From Chryseobacterium indicum (GTDB lineage Bacteria; Bacteroidota; Bacteroidia; Flavobacteriales; Weeksellaceae): 64,000 bases of DNA. A program made the translations under genes and the position numbers. This document shows positions 25,820-34,095 of this stretch, piece by piece. The notes beneath the pieces are model-generated. The model ran no database searches and was not told the origin of the DNA. It worked only from the letters and a program-made list of their open reading frames with translations. Each line of letters opens with the position of its first letter. Position 1 is the first letter of the stretch. The stretch is taken from NCBI RefSeq assembly GCF_021504595.1, contig NZ_JACSGT010000001.1, forward strand, positions 1,798,001 through 1,862,000. Reading direction: 5' to 3'.

Positions 25820-28405
25820 ATGAATTTAAAATTACTTTCAAGAGCAATGTATACGGGAGCTGTCTTGGCAGCTTCTACAGCAGCAGCTCAAAATTTCCAG
25901 CCAATGCTTATTTCATCAGGGCTTAATTCTGATGTTATTGCAAACGGAGTCGGATCTTCCGCAGTAACTACCTCCACCGATGTAGACGGCGTTTCATTCG
26001 CTTTTGTATCGAGAGATTTTCAACTGACTTCTTCCAGTACTCCCCTTACTTACGGTTTACCGAATGACGGCATTGTAAACAGTGTAGTTTCCACAACTCC
26101 GGGATTATCTTATAAATTAGCCAATTACAGTGCAAACAATTCCCTGAAGCTGGCTAACCAGAATGACTCCGGCACAATAACTTTTTCAACACCGATAGCA
26201 GCATTTAAATTATATATGCTCGCAACCAGCGGAAGCGGTGCTTCTACCGTTACGGTAACCGTTAATTTTACAGACAATACTTCACAAACCTTTACAGGAG
26301 TTGCCGTTTCAGACTGGTATAACGGAACCGGATTCGCAATACAGGGATTCGGAAGAATCAACAGAACAAACGACACTCTGGAATCAGGAAGCGGAACCAA
26401 TCCGAGATTGTACCAGACATTGCTGACGTTAGATGCAGCCAATCAGACAAAACCCATCCAAAGCATTACGATTACCAAAACATCAACCGCACAGGGCTAT
26501 ACCAATGTTTTTGCATTTTCGGCAGATGCCTACTCCACTTGTGCGCCTCCGACACTGAATGCGACAGGAACACTTACAGCAAATTCCGCAGCAGTTTCAT
26601 GGACACCTGCAACGGGAACTACCGCTACAACGTACGATATTTACTACAGTACAACCAATACAACACCGGCTTCGGGAGCAACCGCCAATCTTACGGGAAT
26701 TTCGGGAACCTCAACTACAATTCCCGGACTAAATCCCAATACCACCTATTATTATTGGGTAAGAGCAAACTGCAGCGGTGCAGCAAGTCAGAGCGCTTGG
26801 TCTTTTTCAGGCACATTCAAAACATTATGCGGAGCCATGACTTCCATGTTTGAAGATTTTGAATCTTATACAACAGGAAATATTGTACCGGATTGCTGGG
26901 CAAGAATTATTGATACCAACGGAAGCCAGACGATTACAACGACAACACCGGCTTCAGGCGTAAGAAATATTTATCAGTATAGCTCAACGACTCAAAATCC
27001 AACAACGGTTGTTCTTCCTCAGTTCAGCAATATCAATGCAGGAACACACTGGTTAAGATTAAAAGCAAGAGTAAGCACTGCGACAGGAACGCTGAATGTA
27101 GGATATGTAACTGATCCTGCAAACAGCTCAACATTTGTATTGTTACAGGCTTTAAGCATCAGCAATACCACTTATGGCTCAACAAGCGAATATTCTGTGA
27201 TCGTTCCTTCCTCTGTTCCTTCCAATGCAAGATTGGCGATCAGAAATACGGCAGACGGAAAATCTTACTATTACGATGATGTATACTGGGAACCTCTTCC
27301 GTCATGTTTTGCTCCTTCTGCATTAACTTCGTCTAATGTTTTGGCAAACAGCACAGGAATTTCATGGACGGCTCCGGCTTCAGCTCCGGCAGCAGGATAT
27401 GAATACTATTATTCTACAGGCAGCACGGCACCAACGGCAGCAACTACTGCATCTGGAACCAGTACCGCCACTTCAACAACCATCAACGGACTTTCTCCGG
27501 CTACAACTTACAACATCTGGATAAGATCTGCATGCAGCAGTTCAAATAAAAGTACCTGGTGGGGACCTATTTCGGTTACAACGGCATGTGCCACATTATC
27601 TGCGCCGTTTTCTCAGACTTTTGATAATGCAACCGTACCGAATTGCTGGACGAATACCAATCCGGGAAGTACAACAGCGAATCTTTTATGGAAATTTTCA
27701 GGAAGCGCCGATTATGGAGCCAACCTTGCCAATAATGGAAGAGCGGCAGGAACTTATGCCTGGGTAGACGCGAGTTCTCCGTACAGCGGAGCGGGAGCCA
27801 ATACAGTACAACTGGTCACCCCTTCAATAAATTTAACAGGATTAACATCTCCTTATATTTCTTTTGAATGGTTTAAAAACCACTCTACCTCTACAAGTAC
27901 TACAGTAAGCCCTTCGACGTATGACAATAACAAACTTATCGTAGAAGTAAACAGCGGAAGCGGATGGGTTTCTTTGTGGAGCGACACTTCTAATTCCAAC
28001 CAGTGGAGATCTGTAGGAATTCCTTTGCCATCTTCTTATAATGGAACCACTATTCAGGTGAGATTTACCGTAGATAAAAATGTAAATGGCAACGGTTATT
28101 TTTATGATGATGTATTGCTGGACAATGTTGAGGTAAAACAGAATCCTATTCTGGCAACAAGTGAAGTTTCAGCGGCTAAAAATGCAGTTCAAATATATCC
28201 GAATCCTTTCAAAGACACTGTAAGTATTTCAGATATTGAAAAAGTAAAATCTGTGAGCATCAGCGATGTTTCGGGAAGAATAATTAAAACTGTTGAAAAT
28301 CCTTCAAAAGAAATTAATGTAAGCACATTAAATTCAGGATTATACCTGTTGATTATCCAATTGAAAGACGGTTCTAAGTATACCGTAAAAGCAATAAAAA
28401 ATTAG
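25820..28405 (+). CDS. Large secreted protein with FN3 domains and T9SS type A sorting domain
   Basis: An 861-residue exported protein. The signal peptide ends near AQN (about 24). The N-terminal beta domain (25-240) is unassigned. Two fibronectin type III domains follow, at about 243-338 (with PNTTYYYWVRANC) and about 497-590 (with ATTYNIWIRSACS), each followed by a MAM/jelly-roll-like module with FEDFESYTTG or FSQTFDNATVPNCW. The C-terminal ~75 residues (VQIYPNPFKDTVSI ... KAIKN) are the Por/T9SS type A sorting signal. It lies 37 bp after the lectin-domain gene on the same strand, so the two may be co-expressed surface adhesins. Confidence 0.87.
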   Translation: MNLKLLSRAMYTGAVLAASTAAAQNFQPMLISSGLNSDVIANGVGSSAVTTSTDVDGVSFAFVSRDFQLTSSSTPLTYGLPNDGIVNSVVSTTPGLSYKLANYSANNSLKLANQNDSGTITFSTPIAAFKLYMLATSGSGASTVTVTVNFTDNTSQTFTGVAVSDWYNGTGFAIQGFGRINRTNDTLESGSGTNPRLYQTLLTLDAANQTKPIQSITITKTSTAQGYTNVFAFSADAYSTCAPPTLNATGTLTANSAAVSWTPATGTTATTYDIYYSTTNTTPASGATANLTGISGTSTTIPGLNPNTTYYYWVRANCSGAASQSAWSFSGTFKTLCGAMTSMFEDFESYTTGNIVPDCWARIIDTNGSQTITTTTPASGVRNIYQYSSTTQNPTTVVLPQFSNINAGTHWLRLKARVSTATGTLNVGYVTDPANSSTFVLLQALSISNTTYGSTSEYSVIVPSSVPSNARLAIRNTADGKSYYYDDVYWEPLPSCFAPSALTSSNVLANSTGISWTAPASAPAAGYEYYYSTGSTAPTAATTASGTSTATSTTINGLSPATTYNIWIRSACSSSNKSTWWGPISVTTACATLSAPFSQTFDNATVPNCWTNTNPGSTTANLLWKFSGSADYGANLANNGRAAGTYAWVDASSPYSGAGANTVQLVTPSINLTGLTSPYISFEWFKNHSTSTSTTVSPSTYDNNKLIVEVNSGSGWVSLWSDTSNSNQWRSVGIPLPSSYNGTTIQVRFTVDKNVNGNGYFYDDVLLDNVEVKQNPILATSEVSAAKNAVQIYPNPFKDTVSISDIEKVKSVSISDVSGRIIKTVENPSKEINVSTLNSGLYLLIIQLKDGSKYTVKAIKN

Positions 28406-28441
28406 GCAACTATACGCTACTTTAAACAAACTCATTTTAAA

Positions 28442-28588
28442 TTTAACCGCAAAAGAGACAGAAGACTCTATTAAAGTATTTCAAAAGTCTGCAAAGAGAA
28501 AAAATCTTTGATTTTTAAACTTATGTACTCTTTTTCCATTTAAGTATTAAGCTTAAACAACTAAAGTGTTAAAATCTTTTGCGGTAAA
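28442..28588. repeat. MITE-like inverted-repeat element, copy 1
   Basis: The ends are ACCGCAAAAGA (28446-28456) and TCTTTTGCGGT (28575-28585), a perfect 11-bp terminal inverted repeat around ~120 bp of AT-rich DNA. The ends match those of the element at 52035-52202. The right half with its flank is also found at about 37488-37615. No coding capacity. Confidence 0.7.
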
Positions 28589-28731
28589 AAAAGTTTGGAC
28601 AAGTTTTAATATAAATACCAACGATGACAGTTGGTATTTATATTAATTTAAAATTTTACGAAATGAAAAATCAAAACAGAACTATTTTTAAAGAGAAGTT
28701 CGGTAAAGATGTTGAACAAATTATAAATATT

Positions 28732-28953
28732 TTAAAAGGAAGAGGATTTAAATTTAGGTTCAGAAGTCTCCTCGTCGGTTAACAATTTATGAAAGTCTTC
28801 AATTTTCATTTCAACGGATATTGTAGAACCATCTGTAAGTTTTACAGTAATATAGTTTGTTCTGCCACGAGATTCTTCGTGTACTGATGAAACACTGGCC
28901 GTATTAATGATAGCTTTTCCATTAAAGCCATCAAGCTCGATAAATTTAGTCAT
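28732..28953 (-). CDS. Small conserved hypothetical protein
   Basis: 73 residues from the ATG at 28953; an upstream ATG at 28977 adds a lysine-rich octapeptide and is less likely. The sequence MTKFIELDGFNGKAIINTASVSSV followed by TVKLTDGSTISVEMKIEDFHKLL is a compact beta-rich fold seen in many short Bacteroidota proteins of unknown function and somewhat like FlbD. It is monocistronic with an acidic-polar tail. Confidence 0.7.
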   Translation of the reverse strand: MTKFIELDGFNGKAIINTASVSSVHEESRGRTNYITVKLTDGSTISVEMKIEDFHKLLTDEETSEPKFKSSSF

Positions 28954-29109
28954 AATTTTATGTTTTTTTATTATCAAATATACAAATAAACTATTTACAT
29001 TTTGTATATCTAGAGAAATATTTATCGATCAAAAGGAAACGTTAGTTTTAAATATGTCCGTATAAAGTAACTTATAATTAACAAAAATTAATTATTAATA
29101 TTTACATTC

Positions 29110-29170
29110 GCAGAGGTATGTAAGAATGCATCTGCTTCCAGAACCTTCGGAATTTCCGGAGGTTTTATTT
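29110..29170 (+). other. Tandem hairpins next to the peroxidase gene
   Basis: Two stem-loops lie back to back: 29110-29135 (5+4 bp) and 29142-29164 (9-bp stem, one T-G pair), the second followed by TTTTATTTT on the plus strand. The second hairpin sits just outside the peroxidase stop codon and may be its imperfect terminator, or the end of a short plus-strand RNA. The T tract is on the plus-strand side. Confidence 0.35.
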
Positions 29171-30352
29171 TGGTAATTCGGGTAAATCTATTTTTTCCGT
29201 TTTAGAGGATAACGTTTTTAAAAATGCTTCCAGCTGTGCAATTTCTTCATCCGATAGTTCAAGCATTCTCACCATACCCGATTTTTGAGAATGCAAAGTA
29301 ATTCCTTCATACACGGTAGATCTTTTCTGTGAATATTCGGGATTTCCTTTGCTGTAAAATTCAATCACTTCTTTTAAACTTGTCATAGATCCGTTGTGCA
29401 AATAAGGCGAAGTTTTAGAAACCTCCCTTAAACCCGGCACCCGAAATTTTCCTGCATCATCTGCCATTTTTGTCACTGCATATCTGCCAAGATCCTCTCT
29501 TTTTTCGCCCAGTAAGGAAGTTCCCACATTTTCAAAACGATTATTCGAGAAATATCCGGAATTGTGACAATTGATACACTGCGCCTTTGTTCTGAAAAGA
29601 TGCAGCCCCATCAATTCATCATTGGTATACACTTCCGGTTTTCCGTCAATAAATAAATCAAACTTACTCGGAGAACTTTTTACGGTTCTTTCAAAAGTGG
29701 CAATAGCTTTGGAAATACGATCTTTGGTAACGGTTTTATCGCCAAAAGCTTTTTCAAATAAAACTTCATAGCCTTTTATCTTTGCAATTTTTCCTGTGGC
29801 AATATCAATATGTTCGCTCATTTCACGCTGATCCTGAATCGGCATCTGCGACTGCTCTTCCAGAGATTTTGCTCTTCCGTCCCAAAATAAAGATTTTGCA
29901 AAAGCAGCATTCAGGATAGTCATTGCGTTTCGGGTTCCGAGCTGTCTGTCGTGTCCGAAAGAAAACGTTCTGCTGTCGCCCCATCCCAATTCCGGATCGT
30001 GGCATGAAGCACAGGCAATCTGGTTGGATTTTGAAAGTCTGGGATCGAAAAAAAGCGTTTTTCCCAACAGTTCTTTTTCGGAAGAATAGGGATTGTCTTT
30101 TGGAAATTCCACCTCCGGTAAATGTCCGATTTCCACAAAAGTGGGCGCAGATTCAGGATCAAGAACTGGTTTTGGCCATTGCGAAGAATCCCCTGAAGAA
30201 TACCGTTTTCTCAGGTTATCCAAATAAGCATTTTTCTGGTTGATTTCTTTTTGCACCTTACTGTTTAAGCAATTATTCAAAAGCGAAACCAAAAGAAATA
30301 AGATCAAAATCCAACTTAAACTATTCTTCACGATTATCCGGAGTTTTGGCAA
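29165..30352 (-). CDS. Di-haem cytochrome c peroxidase (CcpA/MauG family)
   Basis: A 395-residue exported di-haem peroxidase. Two c-type haem sites are visible: CASCH (Cys114, Cys117, His118) and CINCH (Cys259, Cys262, His263). FFDPRLSKS precedes the first and PYLHNGSMTSLKEVIEFY lies in the C-terminal haem domain, as in the family. The N-terminus has a basic start and one hydrophobic segment (about 11-27), so the protein is periplasmic or membrane-tethered; the following LLNNC is a poor lipobox. It reduces H2O2 with electrons from cytochromes. The gene is monocistronic. Confidence 0.92.
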   Translation of the reverse strand: MPKLRIIVKNSLSWILILFLLVSLLNNCLNSKVQKEINQKNAYLDNLRKRYSSGDSSQWPKPVLDPESAPTFVEIGHLPEVEFPKDNPYSSEKELLGKTLFFDPRLSKSNQIACASCHDPELGWGDSRTFSFGHDRQLGTRNAMTILNAAFAKSLFWDGRAKSLEEQSQMPIQDQREMSEHIDIATGKIAKIKGYEVLFEKAFGDKTVTKDRISKAIATFERTVKSSPSKFDLFIDGKPEVYTNDELMGLHLFRTKAQCINCHNSGYFSNNRFENVGTSLLGEKREDLGRYAVTKMADDAGKFRVPGLREVSKTSPYLHNGSMTSLKEVIEFYSKGNPEYSQKRSTVYEGITLHSQKSGMVRMLELSDEEIAQLEAFLKTLSSKTEKIDLPELPK

Positions 30353-30397
30353 AAATAGGATATTTAATTGTTTTTAGAAATGTTTAAGTAAAATGCC

Positions 30398-30537
30398 AGA
30401 AAACTCTGTGTAGAAATCATATTAGCCGTACATTCGGCGTTCCGTAGGAACGCTATCTTTATAAAATGTATCCTATTACAGATATAAATCCTACGGATTG
30501 ATTGATAGCCTTATTCTTATTTCTACACAGATTCTGC
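30398..30537. repeat. MITE-like element with 13-bp terminal inverted repeats
   Basis: The left end has TCTGTGTAGAAAT (30405-30417), and the right end has its reverse complement ATTTCTACACAGA (30519-30531) with further partial matching outside (CAGAA / TTCTG). Inside is a 7-bp palindrome, GCGTTCC-GTA-GGAACGC (30438-30454), and an ATCCTACGGAT word. No ORF. The remainder of 30353-30783 is AT-rich leader for the receptor gene. Confidence 0.6.
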
Positions 30538-30783
30538 TTCTAAAGGAACAAAATCTTTACTTTAACAACTTAAAAGTTTAAACCATTTTATTTAAATTTC
30601 GGAAAATTTCATGTTTTCTTACATGCTTTAAGCCAATAAAAATCTTTAAAAACCGTTTTCACTATGAACTTTTCACGAACATGATTAAAGTTCAGATTAA
30701 AGCCTTAATTTTATGCTCTCTTCACATACAGGAGATGTAATAATTTATATTTAGCGAATTATTCAAACAATAAACAAACTTAC

Positions 30784-33126
30784 ATGCAGACATTATCATT
30801 TAAAATTGCCACTACCGCCGCAGCAATTTGCTTCAGTACGGCAGTTTTTGCCCAGCAGAAATATTCTGTGAGCGGTACTGTAAAAGATAAGAAAAACGGA
30901 GAGCTTCTCATAGGCGTTACAGTGAAAGTTGCTGAAGATCCCACCATTGCTGTGGTTGCCAACGATTACGGCTTCTACTCGCTTTCTCTTCCCAAAGGAA
31001 ATTATACTTTGATGATCTCTAATCCCGGTTTTAAGGATTTTACGAAAAGTATTACCGTAGAAGATAACATCAAGCAGGATCTCGAACTGAGTTCCGGAGA
31101 AGCGGAAGCTGAAGAAAGAACCGGGAAAATTGATGAAGTGGTAATTTCCGGAGTGAAAAAGGATAAGAACCTCACCTCTGCACAGATGGGAACCGAGACT
31201 CTTAGCATTAAAAATATTGAAAAGCTTCCGGTTCTGTTTGGAGAAAAAGATGTTCTGAAAACCATACAGCTCCTTCCGGGAATCAAAAGCAACGGCGAAG
31301 GAAACAGCGGATTCAGTGTAAGAGGCGGCGCAACAGATCAAAATCTGATCTTACTGGATGAAGCAGCCGTTTATAATGCGTCCCATTTGCTGGGATTTTT
31401 CAGTACGTTCAATAGTGATGCGCTGAAAGATGCAAGCATCATCAAAGGAAACAGTCCTGCCCAATACGGAGGAAGACTTTCTTCGGTTCTGGATGTAAAA
31501 ATGAAGGACGGAAACAACAAAGAATATAATGTAAACGGAGGATTGGGATTAATCAGCAGCCGACTGAGCGTAGAAGGTCCCATTCAGAAGGAAAAATCCT
31601 CTTTCATTGTGTCCGGAAGAAGAACTTATGCCGATCTTTTTCTAAAAGCAACAGACGATTTCAAAGACAGCAAACTGTATTTTTATGATCTGAATTTAAA
31701 AGCCAACTACCAGATCAATGAAAACAACAGATTGTATTTATCCGGTTATTTCGGGCGTGATGTTTTAGGCTTAGGCGATACTTTTTCAAGTGATTGGGGA
31801 AATACAACAGCTACCCTTCGCTGGAACAGCATTATCAGCAGCAAATTATTCTCCAATACTTCATTAATTTACAGCAACTACAATTATAATGTAAGCTTAA
31901 GCAGCAATAATAACACATTCGGACTGAGCTCCAAAATTGAAGACTGGAACCTGAAACAGGATTTTTCATGGTTTGCAGGGAATAAGCATTCGGTGAAGTT
32001 TGGGCTGCAGTCTATTTATCATACCATTACGCCAAGCAGCGCTTCCGGAACCAGTGTAAGCAGTTATCCGAGAAACCCGAGATATTCCTGGGACAATGCT
32101 CTGTATATTAATGATGATTTTAAAGCTACCGAAAAACTGACGATCAACTACGGAGCAAGGCTTTCCCTGTTCAGTGTTTTGGGAGGAGATGTATTTAACA
32201 CGTATGATAACGGAGTTCTCACAGATTCTGAATTTGTGGAGAAAGGAAAATTCGGGAAAACATACATTAATGTGGAACCTAGAATTACGGCAAACTACAG
32301 GATTAACGAAGTAAGCAGCATTAAAGGAGGCTATTCCAGAAACACCCAGAATTTACACCTTTTAAGCAACAGCGGAAGCGGAAATCCTACCGATCAGTGG
32401 ATTGGAAGCAGCTTTACGGTAAAACCTGAAATTGCAGATCAGGTAAGTTTAGGCTACAGCAGAAATTTCAGTAACAACAATTATGAAATCAATACTGAAA
32501 TCTACTACAAGTCTCTTCAGAATCAGATCGATTATAAAAACGGAGCTCAGATTACTTTTGATACAGCGGCGGATGTGGAAAGTGAATTGCTGTTCGGAAA
32601 AGGAAGAGCATACGGACTTGAAATTATCGCCAAAAAGAAGAGCGGGAGATTAACCGGATGGATTTCCTACACCTTATCTAAAACGGAGAGAAAAATCGAC
32701 GGAATCAATAATAATGAATGGTACAACGCAAGACAGGATAAAACGCACGATCTTTCAATTGTTGCCACTTATCAGCTAAATCCGAAATGGACGTTCTCGG
32801 GACTTTTTGTATACAGCACCGGAAATGCAGTTACATTCCCAACCGGAAAATATGAACTGAACGGACAGACGGTTTTCCAGTACAGCAGCAGAAATGCAGA
32901 CAGAATGCCTGCTTATCACAGGCTGGATTTTAATGCAACGTACGAACCTGTAAACAATAAACGCTTTAAAGGATCATGGTCTTTCGGAATTTATAATATT
33001 TACGGCAGAGAAAATGCTTACACCATTACGTTTGAAGACAATCCGGATAAGCCGGGAACAACACGCGCGATGCAGACTGCCCTGTTCAGATGGGTTCCGA
33101 ACATTACGTATAATTTCAAATTTTAA
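30784..33126 (+). CDS. TonB-dependent outer-membrane receptor with carboxypeptidase-like regulatory domain
   Basis: A 780-residue outer-membrane importer. The signal peptide ends at VFAQ (about 24). A carboxypeptidase regulatory-like beta domain (about 27-105) starts with YSVSGTVKDKKNGELLIGVTV. The plug (about 120-240) has LPGIKSNGEGNSGFSVRGGATDQN and SPAQYGGRLSSVLDV. A 22-strand-type barrel ends in the terminal aromatic residue of NITYNFKF. It starts an operon with the DUF4249 lipoprotein 3 bp downstream, a common Bacteroidota pair. Ligand unknown. Confidence 0.92.
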   Translation: MQTLSFKIATTAAAICFSTAVFAQQKYSVSGTVKDKKNGELLIGVTVKVAEDPTIAVVANDYGFYSLSLPKGNYTLMISNPGFKDFTKSITVEDNIKQDLELSSGEAEAEERTGKIDEVVISGVKKDKNLTSAQMGTETLSIKNIEKLPVLFGEKDVLKTIQLLPGIKSNGEGNSGFSVRGGATDQNLILLDEAAVYNASHLLGFFSTFNSDALKDASIIKGNSPAQYGGRLSSVLDVKMKDGNNKEYNVNGGLGLISSRLSVEGPIQKEKSSFIVSGRRTYADLFLKATDDFKDSKLYFYDLNLKANYQINENNRLYLSGYFGRDVLGLGDTFSSDWGNTTATLRWNSIISSKLFSNTSLIYSNYNYNVSLSSNNNTFGLSSKIEDWNLKQDFSWFAGNKHSVKFGLQSIYHTITPSSASGTSVSSYPRNPRYSWDNALYINDDFKATEKLTINYGARLSLFSVLGGDVFNTYDNGVLTDSEFVEKGKFGKTYINVEPRITANYRINEVSSIKGGYSRNTQNLHLLSNSGSGNPTDQWIGSSFTVKPEIADQVSLGYSRNFSNNNYEINTEIYYKSLQNQIDYKNGAQITFDTAADVESELLFGKGRAYGLEIIAKKKSGRLTGWISYTLSKTERKIDGINNNEWYNARQDKTHDLSIVATYQLNPKWTFSGLFVYSTGNAVTFPTGKYELNGQTVFQYSSRNADRMPAYHRLDFNATYEPVNNKRFKGSWSFGIYNIYGRENAYTITFEDNPDKPGTTRAMQTALFRWVPNITYNFKF

Positions 33127-33129
33127 TTC

Positions 33130-33936
33130 ATGAAAAATATATTTTTAATCATACTTTCTTTATTTTTAGTCACTTCCTGTGAAAAAGAAATAGATCTGGA
33201 TCTCGAAGATCAGAGTGGACAGATTGTGATCGAAGGAAACATTACCGATCAGGCGGGACCTTACTTTGTAAAGATTACAAAATCTGTAGCCTTTACACAG
33301 GCGAACCAATATCCCGCAGTAACGAATGCGCAGGTCATTCTGAGTGACAATACCGGACAGACGGAAACGCTTCAGTATGCCGGAAACGGAAATTACAAAA
33401 CGTCTACCTTTGTGGGACAGCCCGGAAGAATTTATACGTTAACCATTAATGCAGAAGGAAAACAGTATACCGCACAGAGTACAATGCCGCAGGCTGTTTC
33501 TTTCGACGGTCTGGAGCAGGATTCTTTCCTTGTGGCAGGACAGACGAGCTATACGCTTCTTCCGCTTTTCGTTGATCCGGCAACTTTAGGAAACCGTTAT
33601 CTGTTTGTGTATACCGTAAACAGCAATCCGAAAAAATTCTTCTCAGAATTTTCCGATAATGTGAACAACGGATTACCGAACCAAAGACCTCTTTTGCTTC
33701 CTAACGATGACAGCAACGCGAATGATATTAAAGTAGTTACGGGAGATGTTATTCATGTAGAAATGCAGTGTATTGATGATAAAGTGTATACTTATTATTC
33801 TGCACTTCTTCAGCTTTCAGGAAGCGGTCCCGGCGGAGGAATTACTCCCGCCAATCCTCCAAGCAATATCAGCAACGGCGCTTTAGGCTATTTTTCAGCA
33901 CATACTGTAAGGACAAGAACCGCTGTTATTCAGTAA
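33130..33936 (+). CDS. DUF4249 lipoprotein
   Basis: A 268-residue lipoprotein with signal and lipobox VTSC (Cys17) followed by EKEIDLDLEDQSGQIVIEGNITDQAGPY, the standard DUF4249 opening. The body is beta-rich, with AQVILSDNTGQTETL and GRIYTLTINAEGK strands. These proteins are encoded with TonB-dependent receptors and are thought to sit at the cell surface as partner proteins; direct evidence for their role is scarce. A terminator follows. Confidence 0.9.
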   Translation: MKNIFLIILSLFLVTSCEKEIDLDLEDQSGQIVIEGNITDQAGPYFVKITKSVAFTQANQYPAVTNAQVILSDNTGQTETLQYAGNGNYKTSTFVGQPGRIYTLTINAEGKQYTAQSTMPQAVSFDGLEQDSFLVAGQTSYTLLPLFVDPATLGNRYLFVYTVNSNPKKFFSEFSDNVNNGLPNQRPLLLPNDDSNANDIKVVTGDVIHVEMQCIDDKVYTYYSALLQLSGSGPGGGITPANPPSNISNGALGYFSAHTVRTRTAVIQ

Positions 33937-33945
33937 AAATTAAAT

Positions 33946-33979
33946 AAAAGCTATCTGTACTTTCCGGATAGCTTTTTTT
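33946..33979 (+). terminator. Terminator of the TonB receptor / DUF4249 operon
   Basis: A 12-bp stem (33946-33957 with 33965-33976, one T-G pair) and 7-nt loop is followed by a T tract. Confidence 0.9.
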
Positions 33980-34095
33980 GACTTCTGTAAACAACTGACC
34001 TTTCAGTTCTTAAAAATTTATTATAGAATTAATACGATGTGATGTAACAAATATTCTCTTTACGGTGTCTTATGTAGTAAACATTATTTTTTTAC

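Noticed and set aside
28663..28782. 39-codon plus-strand ORF starting MKNQNRTIFKEKFGKD
   Set aside because: It overlaps the 3' end of a better-supported minus-strand gene by about 50 bp, has no promoter or terminator, and follows a repeat element.
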